The notes: generated by a model not told the origin, from the sequence alone. A DNA stretch of 64,000 nt from Bacteroides timonensis (GCF_000513195.1 NZ_CBVI010000023.1:1-64000), one strand, 5' to 3'. Counted from the first letter of the stretch, positions 32,001-40,951 are shown. Made by a program: numbers and translations.

Positions 32001-33106
32001 TAAGTAAAGGTTCCACTTGTCCTGACCAGCCTGTTCACACCTCCTCCATCAGTGCCAATCCACAGATTATGGTCTTTATCTTCGACCATCTGCCCCACAA
32101 CAGGAAAATTTAAGCAATGATTGTTAGCGTTGTCATAAGGATAATACAGAAATACATCCTTCGACTGATTGAAATAATTAACGCCACCGTAATAAGTGCC
32201 TACCCATATAGTGCCTTGCCTGTCCTTATAAAGAGAAAAAACAGATTGATGTTCCAAAGATCCCGGATGATAATCAGGACGGTAGACACGATATGTATCC
32301 GCATAAGGATTATAAACCTGCAAGCCCTCAAAGGTTCCAAACCAGACATTCTGCCATTCATCTTCTACAAATCCTCTTATTTGCTGACTTACAACACGCT
32401 CTGAAGAGTATTCTTCCTTTGTAATCTTCCCATCTCTGCCTACTCTATACAACCCTTGCATGCGCGAAGCAATCCACAACTCTTTACGGCTACTTACAAA
32501 TAACTTGAATATCTCAATATCGGGAAGCACACATTTTACTTCTTCTCCCTCCACTACATACAGCCCACTTGCCGCCCCTATCCAGATCTTCCCGCCTGAC
32601 ATTTCCATACACATGACAGAAGCCACATTCAACTTACGGTAAAAACATAATGAGTCCGCATCGGTATCATATTTGAATAAAGTGTCGCGAACAGTACACC
32701 AGACCTCTCCATCTAAAGTTGCCAGAGCCCCGACGCCAGCCGGGAGCAGCTCTTTAAACCTTTCCTTGCGAATGTCATACTTAATGAGAGCTCCGCTATT
32801 CAACATCAGAATATCACCATTTGAATCGCCTATAATCTGGTTAACCACCCCGTTGATGAGGTTCTTTCTTCGATGTTGACAATCTGTGATATCATAAGAC
32901 TTATACTTGGAAATCTCTTTGCTATCGTAAACGTTCACTCCTTCATTCGTGCCAAACCACATACGTCCCAAAGTATCTTGATAGATAGCCAGTACCGAAG
33001 GGCTGGAAAGTCCGTCCTTCATTGTCAGTTTTTTAAAATATTGCCCATAAAATTCGGCAGGCGACAATATCAGAAAGAGCAGTAGCATGTATTTAAGTCG
33101 GTCCAT
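29072..33106 (-). CDS. Hybrid two-component system regulator (HTCS) of PUL1
   Basis: A 1344-residue single-chain sensor and regulator. Signal peptide (1-21), two seven-bladed Reg_prop propellers (~25-690; blades such as DTLGRMWFGTNEGVNVY), Y_Y_Y domain (~695-755, YQYKLEGFDEDWVLTN), one membrane helix (~758-782), HisKA with H820 (FFTNISHEFRTPLTLI), HATPase (~925-1035, FNLLSNAFKYTPEG), receiver with D1134 (VVSDVMMPVMSG), and an AraC-type HTH (~1235-1335). All phosphorelay residues are present. HTCS proteins bind an oligosaccharide in the periplasm and activate adjacent PUL promoters. It lies between the leftward susC operon and the rightward GH29-PL8 genes, so it probably controls both. Confidence 0.95.
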   Translation of the reverse strand: MDRLKYMLLLFLILSPAEFYGQYFKKLTMKDGLSSPSVLAIYQDTLGRMWFGTNEGVNVYDSKEISKYKSYDITDCQHRRKNLINGVVNQIIGDSNGDILMLNSGALIKYDIRKERFKELLPAGVGALATLDGEVWCTVRDTLFKYDTDADSLCFYRKLNVASVMCMEMSGGKIWIGAASGLYVVEGEEVKCVLPDIEIFKLFVSSRKELWIASRMQGLYRVGRDGKITKEEYSSERVVSQQIRGFVEDEWQNVWFGTFEGLQVYNPYADTYRVYRPDYHPGSLEHQSVFSLYKDRQGTIWVGTYYGGVNYFNQSKDVFLYYPYDNANNHCLNFPVVGQMVEDKDHNLWIGTDGGGVNRLVRTSGTFTYYTSSGKNSIYHNNIKTISYDKKNDQVYIGTYTGGISRYDRKQNRFYHYFDHYKRTGEGPNHIIYHSIFKDGWLYVTARNGFWRINPERNEFQLLSKERLFLTFEIDSRGYVWLAADFKLYRIKIGDWKQLECVELKGSVVTNARITRIMEASDGTVYVATLGDGVYSYNHDTGNREHYTKESSHLLSDFCYNLAETHMNNILITGDEGFSIYSPLSDSVHSMELGLKGGISAVAEGGGILMADDDLIYIGGVDGLIAFREKDLYQASERGMSEFYFSSLYINNMKVSPDDGLGVLSQALAFTRHLDLSADQNNIMINFSNSNYVELEGKDEYQYKLEGFDEDWVLTNQLRVNYTNLAPGNYILKVRDFGNKMENGEPKEIMLGITIHSPWFATVWAFLIYFLVIASIVYSFWRVKMARRLLALSLAEEKNEKERIEEVNKMKLRFFTNISHEFRTPLTLIIGQVEMLLQMEKLAPIVNKRLRGIHKNAINLRLLITELLDFRKQEQGFMKLKVERVDVISFVRDIYQLFADFAHKRNMEYTFEHVEEEVDLWFDPVQMQKVVFNLLSNAFKYTPEGKGIKVSIRRQQRMVEIAVADSGCGIPRDVQQKIFERFYQVGDEYSRKGLLGSGIGLALIKGIVDAHKGEIKVDSTLGEGSIFMIYLPIGNVQFTQEELEYEKAVKSYSDHKDMLMDEIALLNDTMEKDETEIAEDKTGMPRVLLVEDDEEVLEMLANIFSPTYTVYKATNGQVGFEMAQQWHPDIVVSDVMMPVMSGKEMCYKIKNCLELAYMPVVLLTAQTSEDCTIEGYMFGADDYITKPFNVKLLLTRCGNLLKSRKKLLDKAAQVEVTAIPETGILNVADQELLDKATRIIKRNFDNPDFDMNMLAAELNMGRSKMFTRLKEVVGLTPNEFTLKLKLEEALKLLQEAPQYNISEISYQLGFASPRYFSRCFKDFYGVSPLAYRKEPLKGADSEQN

Positions 33107-33153
33107 AGTAATACAATTCTCAGGTTATATAATATAAATACGAGTTGTGTTTG

Positions 33154-33161
33154 CAAAAATA
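33154..33161 (-). promoter_or_regulatory. Candidate -7 element of the HTCS (PUL1) promoter
   Basis: TATTTTTG on the minus strand matches TAnnTTTG and is followed by CAAAC. It lies about 48 bp upstream of the HTCS ATG. No good TTTG at the standard -33 distance is seen. Confidence 0.45.
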
Positions 33162-33300
33162 TCTAAAAGAGTTCAAATACCAATAGGATATCCTACTCTA
33201 TTTCATGCTACAGTATGCCAAATCTGTCCGTTTTTACGGCACATTTTGTCCATCCGCCTCTATCTGGAAAATATTGCCTGGAAGTAGTTCAAAAAACATA

Positions 33301-33308
33301 TATCTTTG
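33301..33308 (+). promoter_or_regulatory. Candidate -7 element of the GH29-GH105-GH2 operon
   Basis: TATCTTTG is a perfect TAnnTTTG match, 44 bp before the GH29 ATG. No TTTG is found at the standard -33 position, as at other activator-dependent promoters here. Two TGTCC words lie upstream at 33225 and 33247, 22 bp apart. Confidence 0.5.
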
Positions 33309-33351
33309 CTCCAGTCTCAAAACACATTAAATTAATTATTTTACTAACATT

Positions 33352-34791
33352 ATGAAGAAACATTATCCGGCAATCGCCGCACTTCTAATCCTGTTCTTAC
33401 TTACTTCCTCCATGCAGGCACAAAAGACGTTACCTGCCGATATGGAAATAGAACTGCACTATGGTGCCGACCGCTTAGGCAAACGTCCCGATCGGGCTAT
33501 GCAGAAATTCAGAGAAAACCGCCTGGGAGCATTCATACACTGGGGCCTATACGCCATACCAGGAGGCGAATGGGAAGGCAAAGTATATAACGGAGCCGCC
33601 GAATGGCTTAAGTCGTGGGCCAAAGTTCCCGCTGACGAATGGCTGCAACTGATGCAGCAATGGAATCCTGAGAAATTCAATGCAAAAAGATGGGCACAAA
33701 TGGCAAAAGAAATGGGAGTGAAATATGTAAAAATTACTACCAAACACCATGAGGGCTTCTGCCTGTGGCCAAGTCAGTTCACCAAGTACACAGTAGCCAA
33801 CACGCCCTACAAGAAAGATATCTTGGGAGAACTGGTAAAAGCCTATAACGATGCAGGTATTGATGTCCATTTCTACTTCTCCGTAATGGACTGGAGCCAT
33901 CCGGACTGGCGATACGACCTTAAAAACGAGGAAGATGAAAAAGCTTTCCAACGTTTTCTTACGTTCACGGACAATCAACTGAAAGAACTCGCCACGCGCT
34001 ACCCCACCGTCAAAGACTTCTGGTTCGACGGAACCTGGGATGCAAGCATCAAGAAAAACGGCTGGTGGACTGCGCATGCCGAACGCATGCTGAAAAATCT
34101 CATCCCCGGCGTGACCGTCAACAGCCGTTTGCGCGCCGATGATTATGGCAAAAGACACTTCGACAGCAACGGACACCTGATGGGAGACTACGAATCGGCC
34201 TACGAACGCCGCTTACCCGATCCCGTAAAGGACCTGCAAGTAACGAAATGGGATTGGGAAGCCTGCATGACCATCCCCGAAAACCAATGGGGATACCACA
34301 AGGACTGGTCATTGAGCTACATCAAAAATCCGGTTGAGGTACTGGAACGCATTGTTCACGCTGTATCCATGGGAGGTAACATGGTAGTCAACTTCGGCCC
34401 CCAACCGGACGGAGACTTCCGTGCAGAAGAAAAAGAACTTGCCAAAGTTATCGGTAAATGGACAGCCCGGAACGGTGAGTGCATCTATGCCTGTGGCTAC
34501 GCCAGCTGGGAGAAACAGGACTGGGGTTACTACACCGCCAAGGACCACCACGTCTACATGGTGGTATTCAATCGTCCCTACTCCGGACAGCTGACCGCCA
34601 AAACTCCAAAGGGAACCCAAATTATCAAGGCTTCCCTACTGAACGGAGAGAACATAAAAGTCACCGAAACAGCCCGCAATGAATATAATGTGAGTATACC
34701 CAAACATGAATTCAACGAGCCTTTTGTCATCAAACTTGAAATAAAGTCATCCGAAAGTACAACCAATAAATATCGTGAAGCACTCACCTAA
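33352..34791 (+). CDS. GH29 alpha-L-fucosidase, secreted
   Basis: 479 residues with signal peptide KKHYPAIAALLILFLLTSSMQA. The GH29 TIM barrel shows RLGAFIHWGLYAIPGGEWEG, ITTKHHEGFCLWPS (H132, H133) and the nucleophile D226 in KDFWFDGTWD. The C-terminal beta-sandwich is short. It probably removes alpha-L-fucose branches from the PUL1 glycan in the periplasm; the general acid/base is not assignable by eye. First gene of the rightward operon: 11 bp to GH105, then 2 bp to GH2. Confidence 0.92.
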   Translation: MKKHYPAIAALLILFLLTSSMQAQKTLPADMEIELHYGADRLGKRPDRAMQKFRENRLGAFIHWGLYAIPGGEWEGKVYNGAAEWLKSWAKVPADEWLQLMQQWNPEKFNAKRWAQMAKEMGVKYVKITTKHHEGFCLWPSQFTKYTVANTPYKKDILGELVKAYNDAGIDVHFYFSVMDWSHPDWRYDLKNEEDEKAFQRFLTFTDNQLKELATRYPTVKDFWFDGTWDASIKKNGWWTAHAERMLKNLIPGVTVNSRLRADDYGKRHFDSNGHLMGDYESAYERRLPDPVKDLQVTKWDWEACMTIPENQWGYHKDWSLSYIKNPVEVLERIVHAVSMGGNMVVNFGPQPDGDFRAEEKELAKVIGKWTARNGECIYACGYASWEKQDWGYYTAKDHHVYMVVFNRPYSGQLTAKTPKGTQIIKASLLNGENIKVTETARNEYNVSIPKHEFNEPFVIKLEIKSSESTTNKYREALT

Positions 34792-34802
34792 AAAAAATAA
34801 AA

Positions 34803-35912
34803 ATGAAACGTTTAATTATCTATTCCATCCTGTCCGTTGCAGCCTTGTGTTCCTATGGACAAAGCAATTTTAATAAAACGGAAATAAAATCTATCATGAA
34901 ACGTGTGGCAGACTGGCAAATAGCCAATCCGGCAACAGGTGCGGAACATGACGACCTGAACTGGACCTATGCCGCACTGTACATGGGAATGATAGACTGG
35001 GCCGAATTGACCGAAAAAGAAGACGGTGACAGCCAATATTACAATTGGCTCCTAAAAATAGGCCGGCGAAATGCCTGGCAAATGGGAAAGTACATGTATC
35101 ATGCAGACTTCATCGCTGTAGGACAAGTCTTCCTGGAAATGTATCAGAAATATAACGATCGCAATATGATGCTTCCTACCCTGGCACGCACGGAATTCGT
35201 CATCAACCATCCTTCGGCCAGCACACTTGAACTGGATTACAGGAATATGGCAAGCCTGGAACGCTGGTCATGGTGTGACGCACTGTTCATGGCTCCTCCC
35301 GTATATGCCAAAATGTATATGCTGACGAATGACTGGAAATATATCGAATTCATGAATCGGGAATACAAAGCAACTTACGATTACCTTTTTGACAAAGAAG
35401 AAGAGCTTTTCTACAGAGATCACCGCTACTTCAAACAGAAAGAGGCCAATGGTAAGAAAGTTTTCTGGGGACGCGGCAATGGCTGGGTGTTAGGCGGACT
35501 TTGTGAAATTCTCCAGACACTACCCCGAAATAACATGCACCGCCAATTCTACCAGGATCTCTTCATCACTCTGTCCAACCGCATCGTCCGGTTGCAGGGC
35601 AAGGACGGATATTGGCATGCAAGTCTGCTGGACCCCGACTCTTATCCTTCACCCGAAACAAGTGCCACCGGCTTCATTGTCTATGCACTGGCCTATGGTG
35701 TCAATGAAGGACTGCTGGACAAAACCGTCATGATGCCTGCCATCGAGAAAGGTTGGCAAGCCCTCGTCAAGGCAGTGGAGAAAGACGGCAAGCTGGGTTA
35801 TGTACAACCCATTGGTGCAGATCCCAAGAAAGTAACTCGTGAAATGACGGAGGTCTATGGCGCAGGAGCGTTCCTGCTGGCCGGCAACCAGATTTATAAA
35901 ATGGTTCCATAA
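34803..35912 (+). CDS. GH105 unsaturated uronyl hydrolase, secreted
   Basis: 369 residues with signal peptide KRLIIYSILSVAALCSYGQ. The (alpha/alpha)6-barrel matches GH105: WTYAALYMGMIDWAE, RWSWCDALFMAPPVYAKM with catalytic D159, FWGRGNGWVLGGL, and SPETSATGFIVYALAYGVNEG. D102 is the likely second Asp. GH105 enzymes remove 4,5-unsaturated galacturonic or glucuronic acid from lyase products. PUL1 therefore carries two unsaturated-uronide hydrolases (this and GH88), suggesting two linkage contexts or two cellular sites of action. Confidence 0.92.
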   Translation: MKRLIIYSILSVAALCSYGQSNFNKTEIKSIMKRVADWQIANPATGAEHDDLNWTYAALYMGMIDWAELTEKEDGDSQYYNWLLKIGRRNAWQMGKYMYHADFIAVGQVFLEMYQKYNDRNMMLPTLARTEFVINHPSASTLELDYRNMASLERWSWCDALFMAPPVYAKMYMLTNDWKYIEFMNREYKATYDYLFDKEEELFYRDHRYFKQKEANGKKVFWGRGNGWVLGGLCEILQTLPRNNMHRQFYQDLFITLSNRIVRLQGKDGYWHASLLDPDSYPSPETSATGFIVYALAYGVNEGLLDKTVMMPAIEKGWQALVKAVEKDGKLGYVQPIGADPKKVTREMTEVYGAGAFLLAGNQIYKMVP

Positions 35913-35914
35913 CT

Positions 35915-37984
35915 ATGAGAAGACCGGTATTCATATTTCTATTATTTTGCCTTTGTGGCATCACCTCGCTGAAGGCACGCGACATCGTGCCTTTCAACGA
36001 CAAGTGGTTTTTCAAGAAAGACTCACTCTCTACCGAAGTTACCATTCCACACACCTGGAATGCTACGGATATGCAAATAAAGGCAAAAGCCTTTTATGAA
36101 GGAAGCGCCAGTTACCGGAAAAGCTGTCTGTTTCCCGAATCCTGGAAAGGAAAACGCCTTTTCCTGCGCTTCGAAGGCGTAGGGAGTTGTGCGGAGGTAT
36201 ACGTCAACGGTAAACTCGCCGGAAGCCATAAGGGAGGATACTCCGCTTTTACATGCGAAATCCAAAACGAAATCAAATTCGGTGAAGAAAACGAAATCAA
36301 AGTGCTGGTGGACAACACGGCACGCCCTGACGTTGTCCCTGTCAATCACAATCTGTTCGGCATATACGGCGGTATCTATCGCCCGGTATGGCTCATCATC
36401 ACTGATAGCTGTAACATTGCAGTAACCGATCATGCTTCATCGGGCGTATACATCTCACAAAAGAACGTATCGCGGCAATCAGCAGAAATCTCGGTAAAGG
36501 TAAAACTGGATAATAACGGGCTATATCCCGTTCCCGTAATTTTGGAGAATGTAATCTATGACGTCACAGGCAAACAGATTGCTGCTGAACGCCAATCATT
36601 CGACCTGCAATTCCAAGGAATGCAGGCACGTACCAGTCATTTCAAACTAAAACGACCGCACCTGTGGCAGGGACGGGAAGATCCTTATCTGTACAAGGTC
36701 ACCTCCCGCCTGTATCAGAATGGAAAAGTAATTGATGAAATATCGCAACCGCTGGGACTGCGCAACTATGAAATAATCGCCGGAAAAGGTTTCTTCCTTA
36801 ACGGGAAAAAGTATCCCATGTACGGCGTCGCCCGCCATCAGGACTGGTGGGAAACCGGTGCTGCTCTCAGCAACGAGCAACACGATACAGATCTGGCTTT
36901 CATCATGGATATTGGAGCCACCACCGTTCGCTTCGCCCATTATCAGCAGTCAGAGTACCTCTATTCACGCTGCGACAGCTTGGGGCTGATCATTTGGGCT
37001 GAAATACCATTCGTAAACCGCGTTACCGGCAAAGAGTGGGAAAATGCGCACAACCAACTGCGCGAATTGATCCGTCAAAGTTTCAACCACCCTTCCATCT
37101 ACGTCTGGGGATTACACAATGAAGTTTATCACCCCCATGCCTATACGACACAACTTACCCGCTCCCTGCACGACCTGGCTAAGACGGAAGATCCCGGACG
37201 ATACACTGTAGCCGTGAACGGCTATGGCCATGCCGAACATCCGGTAAACATGCAAGCTGACATCCAGGGCATGAACCGCTATTTCGGCTGGTATGAAAAG
37301 AAAATCCGGGATATTGATGCTTGGGTAGAACATTTGGAAACGGAATACCCCGAAATGAAACTAATGCTGACGGAGTACGGAGCCGATGCAAACCTCCAAC
37401 ATCAGACTGAGTTTCTGGGAGAATCGCTGAACTGGACTAAAGAGTTTTATCCCGAAACATTCCAGACCAAAACCCATGAATATCAGTGGGCAGTAATAGC
37501 AAAACACCCGTACATCATTGCCTCATACGTATGGAATATGTTCGACTTTGCCTGCCCGATGTGGGAACGCGGAGGGGTACCGGCACGCAACATGAAAGGC
37601 CTGGTTACCTTCGACCGTAAAACCCTAAAGGATTCTTATTTCTGGTACAAAGCCAACTGGAGTAAAAATCCCGTCCTCTATCTGACTCAAAGGAGAAACG
37701 ACCAGCGAGAAACCCGAACCACCAGTGTCACAATATATTCCAACCTCGGCACCCCGAAAGTTTTCCTGAACGGGAAAGCATTGGACAACATCCGGAAAGG
37801 ATATACGGCAGTACATTATATCATTGACAACGTGACACTGGCAAATGGGGAAAACAAGCTGCAAGCCGTCATTACAGACCGGAACGGAAAGGAATATGCC
37901 GACGAAATAATATGGCATTATCAAGGTGAACAACGCCGGAGCACCGATAACCGTGAAAACCGGAACGAACACTCCGGCTTCTGA
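35915..37984 (+). CDS. GH2 glycoside hydrolase (beta-galactosidase/beta-glucuronidase type)
   Basis: 689 residues with signal peptide RRPVFIFLLFCLCGITSLKA. Jelly roll (~25-165), Ig-like domain (~165-285), TIM barrel (~290-600). Acid/base E403 (YVWGLHNEVYHP) and nucleophile E487 (LMLTEYGAD). A short Ig-like C-terminal domain follows (~600-680). An N-x-K pattern (RNMKGLVTFDRK) lies where gut beta-glucuronidases have their carboxylate-contacting NxK, but similar sequences also occur in beta-galactosidases. Specificity is left open. It starts 2 bp after the GH105 stop. Confidence 0.88.
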   Translation: MRRPVFIFLLFCLCGITSLKARDIVPFNDKWFFKKDSLSTEVTIPHTWNATDMQIKAKAFYEGSASYRKSCLFPESWKGKRLFLRFEGVGSCAEVYVNGKLAGSHKGGYSAFTCEIQNEIKFGEENEIKVLVDNTARPDVVPVNHNLFGIYGGIYRPVWLIITDSCNIAVTDHASSGVYISQKNVSRQSAEISVKVKLDNNGLYPVPVILENVIYDVTGKQIAAERQSFDLQFQGMQARTSHFKLKRPHLWQGREDPYLYKVTSRLYQNGKVIDEISQPLGLRNYEIIAGKGFFLNGKKYPMYGVARHQDWWETGAALSNEQHDTDLAFIMDIGATTVRFAHYQQSEYLYSRCDSLGLIIWAEIPFVNRVTGKEWENAHNQLRELIRQSFNHPSIYVWGLHNEVYHPHAYTTQLTRSLHDLAKTEDPGRYTVAVNGYGHAEHPVNMQADIQGMNRYFGWYEKKIRDIDAWVEHLETEYPEMKLMLTEYGADANLQHQTEFLGESLNWTKEFYPETFQTKTHEYQWAVIAKHPYIIASYVWNMFDFACPMWERGGVPARNMKGLVTFDRKTLKDSYFWYKANWSKNPVLYLTQRRNDQRETRTTSVTIYSNLGTPKVFLNGKALDNIRKGYTAVHYIIDNVTLANGENKLQAVITDRNGKEYADEIIWHYQGEQRRSTDNRENRNEHSGF

Positions 37985-38033
37985 ATGGAGCCGCAAATGG
38001 ACAATTATAGCATATAAAACAGATAAAATAATA

Positions 38034-38064
38034 AGGTCGGTATCAATTTACCGACCTATATTTG
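38034..38064 (+). promoter_or_regulatory. Inverted repeat abutting a -7 box before the PL8 gene
   Basis: AGGTCGGTA (38034-38042) and TACCGACCT (38049-38057) form a perfect 9-bp inverted repeat. Its last T is also the first base of TATATTTG (38057-38064), a perfect TAnnTTTG. The repeat thus occupies the -33 region. It could be a regulator site for a separate PL8 promoter, or a terminator of the GH29-GH105-GH2 operon; the following sequence is only moderately T-rich. Confidence 0.5.
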
Positions 38065-38099
38065 CCCCAACTTAAATAATACATTAAACCGAAAATAAT

Positions 38100-40250
38100 A
38101 TGAAGACCACAATCCGGCTTATAACATTAATTGTCATAGGGAGTCTGATGTCAGCAAAAGCCTATTCGGCCAGTTTTGCTCCAAACACTCCGGATCCCGA
38201 TAACGAGTATGAAGCGTTAATGCAGAAAATCAGGCTTGACTTTGCCAAAAACCCTTCCATTGATAAAGATTTAAAGACCTACAACGAGGCTGACGGCTCA
38301 TTCACAGATGTGGATTACGCCAGTATCGAACGAACCAACTGGCCGCCAATGAAACACATTGACCGTCTCTCCGACTTTGCTTTCGCCTATACCAATCCCC
38401 AAAACAAGTATTATAAAGACGAAAATCTGTTTACTAAAATTCAAAAAGGGCTGGAATACTGGCATGAACGCAACCCGTGGTGCCACAATTGGTGGTACAA
38501 TCAAATAGCGGAACCTCAACGTCTGGGCATATTACTGATACAAATGCGTACAGGCGAGAAACAGCTTCCGGCAGAACTTGAAAAGAAGATTTTGGAACGA
38601 ATAGAGCAGGATGGCGGACATCCTGCCAAATGGACAGGCGCCAATCGTACCGACATTGCACTGCACTGGATCTATCGGGCGTGTCTTTCTAAAAATGAAA
38701 CCGACCTGAAAATTGCACTCGAAAACGCATACAGTCCCATAGTATATACCACCAAAGAAGGTTTTCAGCACGACAACAGCTACTTTCAGCATGGTGCACA
38801 ACTCTATATCGGTGGCTATGGAGACGAAATTCTGAAAGGTGTCACCCAAATAGCCATGTATACCAAAGGAACCCAATATGCAATTCCTCAGGATAAACTG
38901 GCATTACTGAGCAGATTCATGCGTGAAACTTATTATGCCACCATGCGCGGACAATATATGCTGTTCGATGTATTGGGAAGAGGTGTAAGTCGTCCTGGAG
39001 TCACTAAAAAATCCCATACAGGCTTATTCGCCAAACGTATGATTGAACTTGATCCGGCTCACACCAATGAATACGAAGAAATCATCTCGCGCCTGAGTGG
39101 AAAACAGCCTGCTGACTATGCTTTGTCACCCAGGCATACCCACTATTTCCGTGGAGATTATACCTTACATATACGTCCTGCCTACACTTTTGATGTCCGG
39201 ATGGTATCTACACGAACAGCTCGTTGCGAATATGGGAATGGAGAGAATCTGAAAACCTACTTCATGTCCGACGGATGCACCAACATAGTTACCGAAGGAA
39301 ATGAATATGCCAATATCTTCCCGGTCTGGAACTGGACTCGCATCCCAGGAGTAACAGCCCCACAAGTCCCCCAAATACCTTTAGCAGCCAGTGACTGGCA
39401 AACACCCGGCACTTCTACTTTTGCCGGAGGAGTATCCGACAGCCTTTATGGAGCATCTGTCTATTCATACACTGATTCATACGCCGACATCAATACCAGC
39501 GCACGGAAAGCATGGTTTTTCTTCGATGAGGAGGTAGTATGTCTGGGGGCAGGTATCCACTCTACGTCTCAATATCCTGTGTATACAACGATAAACCAGT
39601 GCCTGTCCACTTCCGGAAAAGCTATATTACGCCACAAAAATAAACAGACTGAAATAGCACAGGGCAGCTTCAACTACACTTCTCCTGAGTGGATCCTTCA
39701 CAATAAAATAGGGTACTTATTCCCAAATGGTGGAGATTTATTCGTATCCAACCAGCAGCAGACAGGAAGCTGGTATGATATCAATCACACTGCTCCCAAA
39801 GATAGTGTGCAAAAGGATGTCTTCACTATATGTTTTGACCATGGCAAACAACCATCAGATGAAACTTATGCTTACATTATCGTACCTGGCATGCAAACAG
39901 TCAATGAGGTAAAACAGTATCAGAAGAAAAAGAACATTGAAATTCTATCCAATACAGAAAAACTACAAGCAGTCAGAAGCTATAAATCAGATCTATTGCA
40001 AATGATATTTTACTGCGCAGGAGAGTTAACATACAAAGATTTAACAGTAAAGGCAGACAAAGCCTGCGCATTAATGGTAAAAATAAAGGATCAGAATGAA
40101 ATAAAACTGCATATAGCAGATCCAGGGCAGACGCAATCTAATATAACCATAGACATCCGGATGCGAAAACAATCAAAAACAATCAATTGTGATTACCGGA
40201 ACAGTGGCATTTATGCCGGATCTACCAAGGCCTTTGATATCGTCCTTTAG
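38100..40250 (+). CDS. PL8-family polysaccharide lyase, secreted
   Basis: 716 residues with signal peptide (TIRLITLIVIGSLMSAKAYS). An alpha/alpha-toroid of PL8 type (~35-360) contains NWWYNQIAEPQRLG, then N182 (TGANRTD), H231 and Y240 (DNSYFQHGAQLYIGGYG) and R294 (DVLGRGVSRPG). H-to-Y spacing (9) and Y-to-R spacing (54) equal those of chondroitinase AC (H225, Y234, R288), so the catalytic tetrad is intact. A beta-sandwich follows (~365-700; NIFPVWNWTRIPGVTAPQ). PL8 enzymes cleave hyaluronan, chondroitin or xanthan by beta-elimination at uronic acids. It supplies the unsaturated ends used by GH88 and GH105. The terminator at 40295 ends the unit. Confidence 0.92.
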   Translation: MKTTIRLITLIVIGSLMSAKAYSASFAPNTPDPDNEYEALMQKIRLDFAKNPSIDKDLKTYNEADGSFTDVDYASIERTNWPPMKHIDRLSDFAFAYTNPQNKYYKDENLFTKIQKGLEYWHERNPWCHNWWYNQIAEPQRLGILLIQMRTGEKQLPAELEKKILERIEQDGGHPAKWTGANRTDIALHWIYRACLSKNETDLKIALENAYSPIVYTTKEGFQHDNSYFQHGAQLYIGGYGDEILKGVTQIAMYTKGTQYAIPQDKLALLSRFMRETYYATMRGQYMLFDVLGRGVSRPGVTKKSHTGLFAKRMIELDPAHTNEYEEIISRLSGKQPADYALSPRHTHYFRGDYTLHIRPAYTFDVRMVSTRTARCEYGNGENLKTYFMSDGCTNIVTEGNEYANIFPVWNWTRIPGVTAPQVPQIPLAASDWQTPGTSTFAGGVSDSLYGASVYSYTDSYADINTSARKAWFFFDEEVVCLGAGIHSTSQYPVYTTINQCLSTSGKAILRHKNKQTEIAQGSFNYTSPEWILHNKIGYLFPNGGDLFVSNQQQTGSWYDINHTAPKDSVQKDVFTICFDHGKQPSDETYAYIIVPGMQTVNEVKQYQKKKNIEILSNTEKLQAVRSYKSDLLQMIFYCAGELTYKDLTVKADKACALMVKIKDQNEIKLHIADPGQTQSNITIDIRMRKQSKTINCDYRNSGIYAGSTKAFDIVL

Positions 40251-40294
40251 TCATATCACAATCAATTGACCTAACACAATATCCACTTTCCCCT

Positions 40295-40338
40295 AAAGTC
40301 TCAATCAGTTGAATAATCAATCTTGATTGAGACTTTTT
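40295..40338 (+). terminator. Intrinsic terminator after the PL8 gene
   Basis: A 13-bp perfect stem (AAAGTCTCAATCA, 40295-40307, against TGATTGAGACTTT, 40324-40336) is followed by a T-run. It marks the right end of PUL1. Confidence 0.85.
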
Positions 40339-40354
40339 TCATCTCACAAAAAAG

Positions 40355-40388
40355 AAGAGTGTATCAAAAATTCTTTTAATACACTCTT
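40355..40388 (-). terminator. Intrinsic terminator after the SPOR lipoprotein gene
   Basis: A 10-bp stem (AAGAGTGTAT, 40355-40364, against ATACACTCTT, 40379-40388) is followed on the minus strand by CTTTTTT. It lies about 57 bp past the stop at 40445. Confidence 0.7.
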
Positions 40389-40444
40389 ATCTTGAAAAGG
40401 TAAATTTCCTTATCTATTAATCAAATATTAAATAAAATCTAATA

Positions 40445-40951
40445 TTATTTGAGACGATACAGCAACCAGGCACCCTGGAAATCCTTACGGTTGGAGTATT
40501 TAGACTTGAAAGCATCACGCGCATCAGCTGCAGAGGCTCTGTCGGCAAAAGTACTAACAATTACACGATACATTGCTGCATCCGGATTAAAGGCAATCAC
40601 AGCGCTATAACCTTCCTTATCCAAGAAATCTTTCAGACTTTCGGCATTAGCCTTCACACTAAAGCTACCGCAAACCACACTGTAATCTTTCAAACCGCCC
40701 ACGCCAGAAACTACTTCCACTTTTTCCTGACGTACACCGGCAGTTGCAACGGGCACACTTTCCACAACCTTCGCTTCAACCGGAGCACTCACTACTGGGG
40801 AAACTTCTACCGGTTCAGTAACCTGAGGTTCTGCCAGTTCTTGTTGTTTTGCTTTTTCATATGCTTTTTTATAAGCGCTTTCACTCGATTTACAAGAAGA
40901 GAATGCCAACGCAATGCACAATCCCATTCCTAAAAATGCTAATTTTTTCAT
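40445..40951 (-). CDS. SPOR-domain lipoprotein
   Basis: 168 residues from MKKLAFLGMGLC; an ATG two codons earlier (40957) is equally possible. The lipobox is LAFSSC (Cys20). A charged, Val/Pro/Glu-rich linker (~30-85) follows, and then a C-terminal SPOR domain (~90-168: YSVVCGSFSVKANAESLKDF, MYRVIVSTFADRASAADARD, AWLLYRL). SPOR domains bind denuded peptidoglycan glycan strands, often at division sites. It follows the lipocalin-like gene after 37 bp and is probably co-transcribed with it. Not part of either PUL. Confidence 0.85.
   Translation of the reverse strand: MKKLAFLGMGLCIALAFSSCKSSESAYKKAYEKAKQQELAEPQVTEPVEVSPVVSAPVEAKVVESVPVATAGVRQEKVEVVSGVGGLKDYSVVCGSFSVKANAESLKDFLDKEGYSAVIAFNPDAAMYRVIVSTFADRASAADARDAFKSKYSNRKDFQGAWLLYRLK

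Noticed and set aside
31340..32113. 257-residue plus-strand frame opposite the HTCS
   Set aside because: It is a shadow of the propeller region, with no family features.
33547..34176. 209-residue frame opposite GH29
   Set aside because: It is a shadow of the GH29 gene, with no recognisable domain and biased composition.
36023..36433. 136-residue minus-strand frame inside GH2
   Set aside because: It is antisense to a complete GH2 with intact catalytic residues, and has no supported product.
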